A DNA stretch of 64,000 nucleotides. It comes from Planctomycetota bacterium (GTDB lineage Bacteria; Planctomycetota; Phycisphaerae; Tepidisphaerales; Tepidisphaeraceae). This document shows, in pieces, positions 8,246 through 16,910 of the stretch. The position numbers were made by a program, and so were the translations under genes. The notes beneath the pieces were generated by a model. It was not told the origin of the DNA. It saw nothing but the letters and a program-made list of their open reading frames with translations, and made no database searches. The DNA lies in contig JBCDCH010000008.1 in NCBI GenBank assembly GCA_039182125.1, forward strand, positions 1-64,000, read 5' to 3'. Each line of letters opens with the position of its first letter. Position 1 is the stretch's first letter.

Positions 8246-9442
8246 ATGCGCGTGACCATGGCGTGGGAACTTGGCGGCGGGGGCGGACACGTCGGCCGGT
8301 TGGGGGTGTTGGGCCACGCTTTGCGATCTCGCGGTCATCGCGTCGATCTGCTCTGTCGCGATCCGCAACTTGGCCACCGCTGGTCCGGGCCGGGCAGTTT
8401 CGACCGTGTCATCCAGGCACCGACACGGCCCAAGCCGACCGATCGGCCGACCGTGGCGACTTGGGCCGACATCCTGCTCCACGCCTGTTATCACGGTTCC
8501 GCGTCGGACTGCCATGCGTACATCGAAGCCTGGGCGAACGCGCTTGAGGCATGTCGTCCCGACGTGCTGGTGACTGATTTTGCCCCGACGGCGGTGCTGT
8601 TGGCGGGGCGGCTCGATGCGCCCTGCATCAACGTCAGCACCGGCTACGACATGCCGCCGGCCGGGCGTGATTCTCTGCCCAACCTCCGCGCCTTGGCCGG
8701 CTTCGCCGATGCTGACACCTTCGACACGACCATCGGCGAACGCCGATTGCTCGAAAAGCTCGCTGACCGACTCCCGTCGGGCACCCAACGTCTGACCGAT
8801 CTGTACGCCGGTATGAATCGAATCCGCACAACCGTGCCCGCACTAGATCACTACGGCCCGCAGCCGGACGGACGTTACGTCGGCCGGCTACCAGTACCGC
8901 CCGTGCCGACGGCCGACACCGATTGGCCAGCGGGTAACGGCCTACGCCTGGCGGGATACGTCAAGCCGTTCGCCATGCTCGGTCTGCTGCTCGATCTGCT
9001 CGGACTCACGGGCATTGCCTCGTTGCTACACCTCACCCGGATCAACGCCCGCAACACCCAACCCAACGTCACGGTCACCGCTGAACCGTTGCCGTTGGAC
9101 GTGTTGGCGCGGGACGCGGACATCGGCGTCTGTCATGCCGGGGCGGCGACGGTCGCGACGTTTGCTCGGGCCGGCGTGCCGATGTTGCTGATCCCACTCA
9201 ACACCGAGCAAGCGATCACCGCCCGGCGGGTCGCCGAGCTTGGCATCGGCATTGCCGTCGGGCCCGAAGATGCCGAGGGTTTGCGGGGTGGCTTGCAGCG
9301 TTTGCTCGCCGACGGTCGTTTCACCGCGTCGGCGAAGACCTTTGCGGCAACGCTCGGCGGCTTCGACCTGGATGCTGCGCTATGCACGACGGTCGATGCG
9401 ATCGAGTCGCTCAGTTGTTCGTCCCGTCACTCGGAAACGTGA
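8246..9442 (+). CDS. UGT/MGT-like glycosyltransferase (GT-B fold)
   Basis: 398-aa protein with the two-domain GT-B layout of GT1/GT28-type enzymes. The N-terminal acceptor domain opens with a glycine-rich loop and His (WELGGGGGHVGR) typical of this group. The C-terminal donor domain has the nucleotide-sugar signature CHAGAATVATFARAGVPMLLIP followed by LNTEQAITARRVAELG. No signal peptide is evident; a hydrophobic patch near residue 245 (MLGLLLDLLGL) might aid membrane contact. Acceptor and sugar are unknown. Its 3' end overlaps the convergent membrane-protein gene by 32 bases. The first gene of the envelope-glycan block. Confidence 0.8.
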   Translation: MRVTMAWELGGGGGHVGRLGVLGHALRSRGHRVDLLCRDPQLGHRWSGPGSFDRVIQAPTRPKPTDRPTVATWADILLHACYHGSASDCHAYIEAWANALEACRPDVLVTDFAPTAVLLAGRLDAPCINVSTGYDMPPAGRDSLPNLRALAGFADADTFDTTIGERRLLEKLADRLPSGTQRLTDLYAGMNRIRTTVPALDHYGPQPDGRYVGRLPVPPVPTADTDWPAGNGLRLAGYVKPFAMLGLLLDLLGLTGIASLLHLTRINARNTQPNVTVTAEPLPLDVLARDADIGVCHAGAATVATFARAGVPMLLIPLNTEQAITARRVAELGIGIAVGPEDAEGLRGGLQRLLADGRFTASAKTFAATLGGFDLDAALCTTVDAIESLSCSSRHSET

Positions 9443-11120
9443 CACCGAAGCCGTGCCGTTCGGCGGTGGGGTGTTCGACGATCTGAAACCCGGCGGCGAT
9501 GTCGTTGGGGTCGCGCAGCCGCAGGTCGCGATGCGGAAAGCCGGTGCTCAGCAACGGACCACGCCACGGCTTGTGGAGCGGCTCTGGCTGCATGATCCGC
9601 GTGCCCCAGTTGGTCGTGAACGGCACGTGTTCGACGGCCTCGTGCTCGTGGAAGCCGCCATCGGTCGGGAGGATTAGCGGGATGACTTCGAGCGGGTTGC
9701 GTTGGCGGAGTTTGACCTGCAACGCGGCCGCCCATGTCACCGTGAGCGCCAAGCCGACCGTCACCGTCATCGACACGGTCAACGACTTCGGCCGGGCCAA
9801 GGCAATCGCGGCCGCACCGAAGCACCACGCCGCCGCCATACCGAACCTCGGCTCGGGCGCACCGAAGAACCAGACCAGTAACCCGAGCACCCCCGGCAGC
9901 AGCGCCAATGCAAGTCGCCGTCGCCAGGCAAGAAACGCCACGCCAAAGACAAGGGGACACACCACATGCACGAACCCCGTCAGCCCGACGGCCAGTGCCC
10001 AGTTCGGCACCCATCGGAAGTTCTCCAGTACCGCGGGTGAAGTGTCGACCTCGCGCTTGAGCACCCGGCCGACCAGACCCGCGGTGCCCACCCGGCTAAA
10101 CCGTTCGATGTTCGCTTGTTCTTGGTCGACGATCTCCGCCGGGAGCTTCCAATCAACCGACACCGCACCGATGTCGGCGGGAAACAGCGGGTGGCCGCTG
10201 AGCACCGCACCGCGGACAAGCCACGGGGGCACGAACAGTAGCGGCACCACGAACGCGAGTGCCCATCGACGTCGGTTCATGTTCGACGCGACCGCCGCGA
10301 TCCAAACACCAATGCCGATGGCCGCGACCGAGAGTTTCATCACCGGCAACAACCCGACCAAAACGAACGCTGCGGTCTTGTCGAAATCGGTTCGCAACAA
10401 CTGCCAGACTGCGATCAACGCGACAGCTGCCGCCGGCCAGTCGGTCCGCGGGCTGCTCGCTTCTTTGCCGAGCGCCATGAGGGTTACGGGGACGACGAGT
10501 AGCGTTGCGAAGATGATCGCCGGCCGACGGTCGCCGACCCACATCCGCCCCAGTGCCGCCACCGCCATCCCGCCGATGCCCAGCAGCGTCAGGCCCGACG
10601 CGACGTGTTCGCCACGACCCTCCCACGGCCCCGCGTCGCACAACGCGGCGAAGAGCAGAAACCCGTGGTTGAACCCGAGCCGAAGGTGCAGGTTCGCCGA
10701 CCCCGGCACGATCGCGTGTTCGCCGTACCACGCCATCGTGTGGTAGTGGTAGAGCCCGGAGTCCGACGCATCACCGGGCCCGATCGCGCGGTTGGCCAGC
10801 CAGAGGCTCAGTGTAAATAGCGCGAGTGTCGTCCGACGCCCCGGCCGCAGTGGCCAAAGCCGACGACCGCGCCACGCAAGTCCAAACCCCCCGATCGCGA
10901 TGACGGCGATCTGTGTAACGCCGTCGATCGGCAACACGAAGTGCCAAAACTGCAGCAGTCCGATAACGCCAGCGAAGCCCATCCAAAATGCCAACGCAAC
11001 ATCGCCGCGATCACGCACGGTCGGCCTGACCAGCAGTCCGATCCCGACCAGCACCGCCGTGGCGACGACCCACGTCCCCCACACCGCCGCGATCGCGCCG
11101 AGCCATTGCAGGATGAGCAT
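9411..11120 (-). CDS. Polytopic membrane protein, GT-C-like (LIC_10190 type)
   Basis: 569-aa integral membrane protein with roughly a dozen hydrophobic segments and a soluble C-terminal tail of about 100 residues. The extracytoplasmic-loop motif DSGLYHYHTMAWYGEHAIVPG and the following NLHLRLGFNHGFLLFAAL are what I associate with LIC_10190-type proteins, multi-pass proteins found near polysaccharide clusters and resembling GT-C glycosyltransferases. Function in lipid-linked sugar transfer is inference from topology and neighbours. It overlaps the preceding glycosyltransferase tail-to-tail and is divergent from the Calx-beta gene. Confidence 0.7.
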   Translation of the reverse strand: MLILQWLGAIAAVWGTWVVATAVLVGIGLLVRPTVRDRGDVALAFWMGFAGVIGLLQFWHFVLPIDGVTQIAVIAIGGFGLAWRGRRLWPLRPGRRTTLALFTLSLWLANRAIGPGDASDSGLYHYHTMAWYGEHAIVPGSANLHLRLGFNHGFLLFAALCDAGPWEGRGEHVASGLTLLGIGGMAVAALGRMWVGDRRPAIIFATLLVVPVTLMALGKEASSPRTDWPAAAVALIAVWQLLRTDFDKTAAFVLVGLLPVMKLSVAAIGIGVWIAAVASNMNRRRWALAFVVPLLFVPPWLVRGAVLSGHPLFPADIGAVSVDWKLPAEIVDQEQANIERFSRVGTAGLVGRVLKREVDTSPAVLENFRWVPNWALAVGLTGFVHVVCPLVFGVAFLAWRRRLALALLPGVLGLLVWFFGAPEPRFGMAAAWCFGAAAIALARPKSLTVSMTVTVGLALTVTWAAALQVKLRQRNPLEVIPLILPTDGGFHEHEAVEHVPFTTNWGTRIMQPEPLHKPWRGPLLSTGFPHRDLRLRDPNDIAAGFQIVEHPTAERHGFGVTFPSDGTNN

Positions 11121-11267
11121 GCACGCACGCTAACGGGAAGCATCAGCGTCGTCGACGCATGGCGAATCCGCCAAACGTCACACTTGGTGGTGACTGACGT
11201 GATCTCTATGACAGTGACAACGTCGGATTAGTAAGAGAATTGCCCATTCTGGTATTGTTTGCGTGTG

Positions 11268-12044
11268 ATGCGAGTTGCTAAGTTTCTCAGCAATTCAAAA
11301 AACCAAAAGGGCCACATGCTCGCAACGCTTGAACAACGGCGTCTTCTCAGCGGCACCGTCGTCACCATCACCACGCCCGATCACGCCGTCACCGAGGGTG
11401 AACTCATCACTTTCGAAGTCCAACGTACCGGCGATCTCGGCGAAGCACTCACGCTGGACGTGGAACTGACCGGCACCGCCACGCCGGGCGTCGATACGAT
11501 GATCCCGGACGGGTCGCTGACCTTCGCCCCCGGCGAAGACACGGCGACTTTCTCGCTGGCGGCGTTGCCGGACGGAAATGCCGAGGTGACCGAGAACCTC
11601 GTGGCGCGAGTGGACACTACTGTTGAGATGGACGTCCTGATTGATCGCGGGAACATTGAGGTGATGGTCGATGACCCGGTGGGTGATGGGGAGCAACCGG
11701 TGCCGAACGCGCAACCGGAATGGGCCGAGTTTGACGAGGATCTTGGCGAACCTGATTTCGGCGAAGGTATTGCGCCTTTCTTTGCGTTGCCATTTTTCGG
11801 AGACTGGATACTCCCTGAAGACATTGATGATGACGAATTGCCGGTCAACGGCGGTGCCACCCTCGGAGGGGATATCGTTATTCGGCTACCTGGCCCAGAT
11901 GACGGTGAGACGACTTCGATCTTCATCCCAGGCGGGTCCAATATCCGAATTGTAATCACTGAAGCAGGCGTGCGTTGGATTGCTGGGGTAAGGGCACCCG
12001 AAGGGTCTGGGGGCGTGGTCATAACCACCGAGCAAACTGTTTAG
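11268..12044 (+). CDS. Calx-beta domain secreted protein with LExRxLLS N-terminus
   Basis: About 258 aa. The N-terminus contains LEQRRLLSG, the LEPR-XLL-type motif common at the start of planctomycete surface proteins. A single Calx-beta repeat follows (ITFEVQRTGDLGEALTLDVELTGTAT ... GSLTFAPGEDTATFSL), a calcium-binding beta-sandwich of surface and adhesion proteins. The last 110 residues are acidic (DDDELP) and unassigned. I prefer the ATG at 11268; TTG 11259 and GTG 11265 are in frame just upstream, and ATG 11316 would start right at the motif. Base composition falls toward 50 % GC in the second half, opening an AT-rich island. Confidence 0.7.
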   Translation: MRVAKFLSNSKNQKGHMLATLEQRRLLSGTVVTITTPDHAVTEGELITFEVQRTGDLGEALTLDVELTGTATPGVDTMIPDGSLTFAPGEDTATFSLAALPDGNAEVTENLVARVDTTVEMDVLIDRGNIEVMVDDPVGDGEQPVPNAQPEWAEFDEDLGEPDFGEGIAPFFALPFFGDWILPEDIDDDELPVNGGATLGGDIVIRLPGPDDGETTSIFIPGGSNIRIVITEAGVRWIAGVRAPEGSGGVVITTEQTV

Positions 12045-12072
12045 GCGATCAGGCCAGATATCCAAACACTCG

Positions 12073-12702
12073 ATGAACGCCATCCACTATTTTGGGTTTA
12101 AAAGCACAGCTCGTCGAAAGCGGGTTTGTATACTTGTACTGGCTGTGGCCGCGTCAATCGTGCTTTGTTTTGTGTTTTCGCCTTACTCGAGTAATGTTAT
12201 TGGCAATGCTAGGATTCATCAGATCGCGCGGAGTCAGGCTGGGTTGTTACCCCACGAAGAGGCTGCGACTTGCGTCGCCTTGCTCGGCCTGAGTTCGTAT
12301 GAAGATAAGTTTGGTCCGGGCGAGATTTACAGCCTTCAATCCCCTGATGAGACACGATGGATCGTATTTGTTCAGCGTGACGGTGGCGGATTTCGATACG
12401 CGTCGCTTGAAGTCGCCGTTGGGCGAAGCTGGCTACGCAGTCCAGCAGCACGCGTTGATGTTGATGGATTGTCTAGGCAAATCATCTTGTTCGATATCGA
12501 CGAAGAACTGTTAGACTATCTTGATCAATTGTCCGGCATAAACGGCCTTACGTTGACTAGTGATATCCCAAAGTCGAGGGGAACCGGTCGGGGCAGGCTC
12601 GCGGAAATCGGCGATGAGCATGGGCTGGATGTCTCAAGTGGTAGCCCAGCTTATATTATCTCGAACTCGGGTGTTGTTTCGTCACTCGACTTCACCAACT
12701 GA
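12073..12702 (+). CDS. Unrecognised single-span membrane protein (paralogue A)
   Basis: 209 aa. A basic N-terminus (STARRKR) precedes one membrane segment (VCILVLAVAASIVLCFVF) and an extracytoplasmic domain of about 170 residues that I do not recognise. The domain core is EIYSLQSPDETRWIVFVQRDGGGFRYASLEVAV, then ILFDIDEELLDYLDQLSGINGLTLTSD. The next gene encodes a related protein, so this is a tandem duplication. GC is near 50 %, far below neighbours. It starts 29 bases after the Calx-beta gene and may be co-transcribed with it. No function is claimed. Confidence 0.6.
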   Translation: MNAIHYFGFKSTARRKRVCILVLAVAASIVLCFVFSPYSSNVIGNARIHQIARSQAGLLPHEEAATCVALLGLSSYEDKFGPGEIYSLQSPDETRWIVFVQRDGGGFRYASLEVAVGRSWLRSPAARVDVDGLSRQIILFDIDEELLDYLDQLSGINGLTLTSDIPKSRGTGRGRLAEIGDEHGLDVSSGSPAYIISNSGVVSSLDFTN

Positions 12703-12817
12703 CTCCGTTTCGTCAATGAAAGAGTTTAACGGCGTAACATACGGAGCTGCCCGGTTGCTCGCTGAATCTTGGCGAGGACGATTAGCCCTGATGAACTGTT
12801 GTAAAACGGCGAAAGTT

Positions 12818-13434
12818 ATGTCCTCTCTGCACTACGCTCCTGCTAGTGCGCATTCTCGCTTTCGCGAACTATGGCGCTCCTGTCGTATTTTCGCCGCCCT
12901 TCTGGCGTTTGGGTTAATCGTGGCTGGAGTGGCGGCTTTTGGCCCTGGATTGATTGAAAGCTGGGCGAAGTTCAATGCTGTTCGCATGTTTTTGCCCAAT
13001 CCGAATCAAAGTACGTGTTCGAAAGGACAGCCAGGGGCGAATGGAACGCTATCGGGTTTGGAGATGACGAGCGAATTTCAGAAGTTAAAACAGTTCTTGA
13101 TATTTCAGGGGCAAAGAAGGCCAATGAACGGCTGTTATTCCTTCGTTCAGATTCCGAGAACGAGGAAGACATTCTGTTTGCGGTGTACTACAACTCGATA
13201 GGCTGCCGATATGTCGTTTTAGATGCGTCACTAGGTGGTATTTGGAGTGATTCGCTGGTATTGCGATCATCTACGCCGGTCGTTGGCTTACAGTCGTTTG
13301 CGCCAGTGGTTGCAGATTTCGATGTAACGCTGGAAGAAATGCTGTCTGCGTTTTCGGCAAGTGCGGCCGTCGATCGCGTCAGCCTAACGGCGGACGAGGC
13401 AAACCTTCGGGTTATTACCGAGGCGATGGACTAA
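12818..13434 (+). pseudogene. Frameshifted paralogue B of the 12073-12702 protein
   Basis: Two overlapping frames together spell one protein like paralogue A. Frame one starts at ATG 12818 (MSSLHYAPASAHSRF, compare MNAIHYFGFKSTARR) and holds the membrane segment IFAALLAFGLIVAGVAAFG. Frame two continues the extracytoplasmic domain to 13434 (LFAVYYNSIGCRYVVLDASLGGIW, then ADFDVTLEEMLSAFSASAAVDRVSLTAD), matching A position by position. The switch must lie between 12958 and about 13015; adding one T to the T5 run at 12989-12993 restores one open frame. A real frameshift, a sequencing error or recoding are all possible. If the gene is intact in the cell, the product is about 205 aa. Confidence 0.6.
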
Positions 13435-13587
13435 ATTGGCATTCCGCCGGTGTAAGGTAGAATTTGCGCTCGACTCGGGTGGAAGCCAGTGAGCCAAGTC
13501 GTATTGATGACCTTTGCGGGCCGGGCTGACTTGGCTACATACCGACTTTGAACGGTCGACGTTGGACGAGTTTTCGGTGAAGCCCGC
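13435..13587. repeat. Intergenic stretch with a 9-bp inverted repeat
   Basis: No gene seen. A perfect inverted repeat AGCCAAGTC (13492-13500) and GACTTGGCT (13528-13536) encloses a 27-nt loop between paralogue B and the convergent GT87-like gene. No T-run follows on either strand, so a terminator role is uncertain. Confidence 0.4.
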
Positions 13588-14796
13588 TCAAGCGTTGAGC
13601 GCGGTGGCCGGTGTCGTGGAGGGTCGATCTCTTTGGGCCACGGCCTTGCGACCTTGGCGTAGCGCCAGCCAGGCAAGTCCGATGAACAAGCCGAGCAGCA
13701 CCGGCATCCGCCATTGCAAGAGCAAGGGCGACTCGAACCCACGCAGCGCCCGTTGCGGAAAGTACATGGCCACCAGCGCCAAGCACGCCGCGACCAGCCA
13801 CGCCGGCCGGTGGCGTACATGGATCGCGAGCGCCGGGATCACCGGTGCCAGCACGACCATGTCGTAGTCGTGGGCGCTGCCGAGCAGGAAGTACGCCAAG
13901 CCGAGCAGCGCGAGGACGTCGATCGACGACACCCCGGCGTCATCCTGTTGGCTCCACCACAACGCGACCACAGCGGGGACAGCGAGCAGCGTCAGGTCCG
14001 GCGAGTTGACGCCGAGCAGGTGGAGGACGCCGCCGAGTCCCGTCCCGTGCCGGTAGCCGGGAGCTTGTGCGAAGAACGCCTTGTAGTTCGCGATGCACGC
14101 GGCCCAGTCGTAGGCAAAGTCGATCGGCCCGCCGGCGATGATCACCGTCGGTGTGCTCAACAAAAGCCCCGTGATCGTGAACGTTGCAAACGCCCGCCAT
14201 TGTCGGTCGAGCAACAGCCAGATCACCGGTAGCACGAGGAACATCGGCTTGATCGCCGCGATCGCCAGCAACACGCCGCCGACGATCGGCCGGCCGCGGT
14301 AAGTGAAGTACCACCCCCAAAGCAGCGCCGCCGCAACGAGCAGCGACGTCTGTCCCATCGCCGTGACATGGGCGGCGTAAGGGCAAGCCAACATCAGACC
14401 GGCTGCCGTTGCCGCGTACCAAAGTTCGCCGACGGCTTGCCGCACGATCACGAACACGCCGGCCGCGAGCAGCAGGGTGAACGCCAGGTTCTCGATCGTG
14501 AGCACCCACGCCCCGACGTCGTACGGCAACACACCCCAATGCAGCGCGATCGGCCCGAGGTGCGGCGGATAGGCGTACGCGTTGCCGCCATGCTCGCCGA
14601 CGACGCTCATCAGCACCGGGCGGAACGCGTCGTAGTCGTAAGCGTTGGCCCCGTCGGCGAGCATGTGTCCGGCCGACCAGAGCCACGCGAAGTCCTGCCG
14701 CAGGAACTCCGGATCGCGACCGACACTGAACACACCGGTTCCGACGAGCACGGCGAGTCCGAGCAGGATCAAAGCGGTGGGAATGAGCGTCTTCAT
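13588..14796 (-). CDS. GT87-like polyprenyl-phosphate-dependent mannosyltransferase
   Basis: 402-aa polytopic protein of the DUF2029/GT87 type. An early extracytoplasmic Asp region (RQDFAWLWSAGHMLADGANAYDYDAF) follows the first membrane segment; YPPHLG, VTAMGQTSLLVAAALLWGW and AAIKPMFLVLP are the family's recurring patches. GT87 enzymes transfer mannose from polyprenyl-phosphate-mannose outside the membrane; the exact sugar here is inference. The ATG at 14796 overlaps the stop of the upstream GT2 gene (TGATG), which implies translational coupling; an in-frame GTG one codon earlier is less likely. The upstream GT2 enzymes could make its lipid-linked donor. Confidence 0.8.
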   Translation of the reverse strand: MKTLIPTALILLGLAVLVGTGVFSVGRDPEFLRQDFAWLWSAGHMLADGANAYDYDAFRPVLMSVVGEHGGNAYAYPPHLGPIALHWGVLPYDVGAWVLTIENLAFTLLLAAGVFVIVRQAVGELWYAATAAGLMLACPYAAHVTAMGQTSLLVAAALLWGWYFTYRGRPIVGGVLLAIAAIKPMFLVLPVIWLLLDRQWRAFATFTITGLLLSTPTVIIAGGPIDFAYDWAACIANYKAFFAQAPGYRHGTGLGGVLHLLGVNSPDLTLLAVPAVVALWWSQQDDAGVSSIDVLALLGLAYFLLGSAHDYDMVVLAPVIPALAIHVRHRPAWLVAACLALVAMYFPQRALRGFESPLLLQWRMPVLLGLFIGLAWLALRQGRKAVAQRDRPSTTPATALNA

Positions 14797-15863
14797 CACG
14801 CCGCCTTGGATCGCTGTTCACATCGCGACTCGCCTTCGATGCGTGCGATGAGGTAAGTCGGGCGTCCTTTGACCTCGGCGAACACCCGGCCGAGATACTC
14901 GCCGAAGATTCCCAGCGAGATCATCTGCACCGCGCCGATGAACAGCACCAGCGCCGCCATCGACGGCCAACCGGGGGCGGCGTTGGTCAGTCCGAACAAT
15001 CCGTCCAACACGACCCACGCGAACATCAGAAATGCACCGATGCCGCAGGCGACCCCGACCCGCGTCACCAACCCCAACGGCAGGTTCGAGAAACTCACCA
15101 GCCCGTCGGACGCGAACTTGAGGAGTTGGTGCAACGAGTAGTGCGTTTCACCGGCGGCGCGGGCGGGGCGGTCGTATTTAAAACCGGTCTGTCGCAAGCC
15201 GACCCAGGCTCGAAGCCCGCGGATGAAGCGTTGGCGTTCGGGCAGGTTTTGCATCAACTCCGCGACTCGCCGGTCCATGACGCAGAAGTCGCCCGAGTCG
15301 CGCGGAATGTCGAAGTCGCTCACCGCCGCGAGTAGTTTGTAGAACACCGAATAGCCGAACCGTCGCACGACCGACTCCTTGCGGTTGCGCCGCACGCCGT
15401 AGACCACGTCGTAGCCGTCGGCCCAACGCTCGAGCATGTCGCACATGACCTCGGGCGGGTCCTGCAGGTCGCAGTCCATCACCGCGATCACGTCGGCGGA
15501 CTCGAGCGCGACGCAAAGCCCGGCGCTCACCGCCGGCTGGTGTCCGAAGTTTCGCGTCAGATGGACCACGCGAATGCGTGCTTCGTTATCAGCCCAACAG
15601 TCGAGCAAACCCGGTGTCGCGTCGGTCGAGCCGTCGTTGACGAAAATAAACTCGCAGGTCATGCCCAGTGCCGTGACTCGGTCGGGAACGGTGCCGAGCA
15701 ATGCCTCGATCGTGTCGCTCAGCACATCTTCTTCGTTGAAGGCGGGCACGACGACCACCAAGTGCCGACTTGCGATATCGAGGTGTTTCTTGGCGGTGAT
15801 CAACGTCTCTTCTTCCCCGGAAGCGATTGGCACAACAGACGACGGAGTTCGGCAAGATGCCAA
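14796..15863 (-). CDS. GtrB/DPM1-like polyprenyl-phosphate glycosyltransferase (GT2), copy 1
   Basis: 355-aa GT-A enzyme with two C-terminal membrane helices, as in GtrB/DpgS-type proteins that transfer a hexose from a nucleotide sugar to polyprenyl phosphate. Motifs: VVVVPAFNEEDVL, FVNDGSTDATPGLL, LTRNFGHQPAVSAGL, MDCDLQDPPE (metal-binding region), then DSGDFCVMDRRV and RFIRGLRAWVGL. The start is uncertain: TTG 15863 is the longest, GTG 15833 and TTG 15803 (purine-rich GGGGAAGAAGAG in front) are alternatives. Its stop overlaps the GT87-like start. Close paralogue of the next upstream gene. Confidence 0.85.
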   Translation of the reverse strand: MASCRTPSSVVPIASGEEETLITAKKHLDIASRHLVVVVPAFNEEDVLSDTIEALLGTVPDRVTALGMTCEFIFVNDGSTDATPGLLDCWADNEARIRVVHLTRNFGHQPAVSAGLCVALESADVIAVMDCDLQDPPEVMCDMLERWADGYDVVYGVRRNRKESVVRRFGYSVFYKLLAAVSDFDIPRDSGDFCVMDRRVAELMQNLPERQRFIRGLRAWVGLRQTGFKYDRPARAAGETHYSLHQLLKFASDGLVSFSNLPLGLVTRVGVACGIGAFLMFAWVVLDGLFGLTNAAPGWPSMAALVLFIGAVQMISLGIFGEYLGRVFAEVKGRPTYLIARIEGESRCEQRSKAA

Positions 15864-15917
15864 CAGTCCGTGTTCCGCTTATCGGTTGGCGAAAGTGCGG
15901 GATTGAGACGACGCTCA

Positions 15918-16910
15918 TCAAGGATTTTCGGACGTGGAGACTTCGACTTCGCGGCGGACGACGGGCCGAGTCGATGTTTCGCCGACGCCAAGCTTTCGGC
16001 GGATGACGTAGAGCGGACGCTGCTTGACCTCTTCGTAGATACGTCCGATGTATTCGCCGAGGATGCCGACAGTGATCAACTGCACGCCGCCGAGGAAAAG
16101 TACGACGACGATGGTGGTGGTGAAGCCGTCGGTCGGCTTGTCGTTGATCCACTTGCTCAGCGCGTAGTACGCGGCAAGCCAGAGCGAGCCGAGCGACACG
16201 AGAAAGCCCAACAGCGTCGCGATTTTGAGCGGCTTGGTGCTGAAGGAGAACATCCCGTCGGCGGCGTATTTGATCAACCGAACGAGCGTCTGCTTCGGTG
16301 CCCCGGCCGCACGGTCGGCGCGGTCGTACTGGACGGTCGCGGTCCGGAAACCGAGCCAGGCACGCAGGCCGGGAATGAACCGGCTCCGCTCGGGCATGGC
16401 GTTGAGTTCATCGACGACGGCCCGGTCCATGAGCCCGAAGATCCCCGTGTCCGGCGCGGTCGGCAGATCGCTCACCCGGCGAAACAGTGGGTAGAACAGG
16501 GTGAATCCGATCGCCCGCAGCGGGTTGCGGAACGTCGCGTCGTCCCGGCTGGTCCGCTCGGCCAGCACGACGTCCGCCCCTTCACGCCAGCGGGCGACAA
16601 AGTCCGAAATCAGCTCCGGCGGATCCTGCAGGTCGCCGTCAATGAGCACGACCGCGTCGCCCCGCGCCTCGGCGAGTCCGGCGCTGACCGCGGGTTGGTG
16701 GCCGAAGTTTCGGCTCAGCGTGACCACCTTCATCCGCTCGTCCGAGGCGTGCAGTGCTTCGAGCACCTCGCCGGAGCCGTCGGTGCTGCCGTCGTCGACG
16801 AAAAGGACTTCCCACGACAGACCGGTCGTGTCGCATGCCTCACGCAGCCGCCGGCTTAGTTCGGGCAGGTTCTCCTGCTCGTTGTAGATGGGCACGACCA
16901 CGGACAGCAC
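15918..16910 (-). CDS. GtrB/DPM1-like polyprenyl-phosphate glycosyltransferase (GT2), copy 2
   Basis: 330 aa, GTG start. The GT-A domain starts at once (MLSVVVPIYNEQENLPEL), with FVDDGSTDGSGEVL, LSRNFGHQPAVSAGL, IDGDLQDPPELI, then DTGIFGLMDRAVVDEL and RFIPGLRAWLGF. Two C-terminal membrane helices are clear (IATLLGFLVSLGSLWLAAYY and IVVVLFLGGVQLITVGIL). It shares the RNFGHQPAVSAGL block exactly with copy 1, so the pair is a duplication whose members may use different sugars. It is the promoter-proximal gene of a three-gene minus-strand set ending with the GT87-like transferase. Confidence 0.88.
   Translation of the reverse strand: MLSVVVPIYNEQENLPELSRRLREACDTTGLSWEVLFVDDGSTDGSGEVLEALHASDERMKVVTLSRNFGHQPAVSAGLAEARGDAVVLIDGDLQDPPELISDFVARWREGADVVLAERTSRDDATFRNPLRAIGFTLFYPLFRRVSDLPTAPDTGIFGLMDRAVVDELNAMPERSRFIPGLRAWLGFRTATVQYDRADRAAGAPKQTLVRLIKYAADGMFSFSTKPLKIATLLGFLVSLGSLWLAAYYALSKWINDKPTDGFTTTIVVVLFLGGVQLITVGILGEYIGRIYEEVKQRPLYVIRRKLGVGETSTRPVVRREVEVSTSENP

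Noticed and set aside
12986-13015. Programmed -1 frameshift signal at ATG-TTT-TTG
   Set aside because: The heptamer does not fit the X-XXY-YYZ pattern and no downstream pseudoknot was evident, so mutation or sequencing error is simpler.
13725-13745. GGTTCGAGTC-like tRNA T-loop on the minus strand
   Set aside because: It is codons for RGFESP in the GT87-like protein and no acceptor or anticodon stems surround it.
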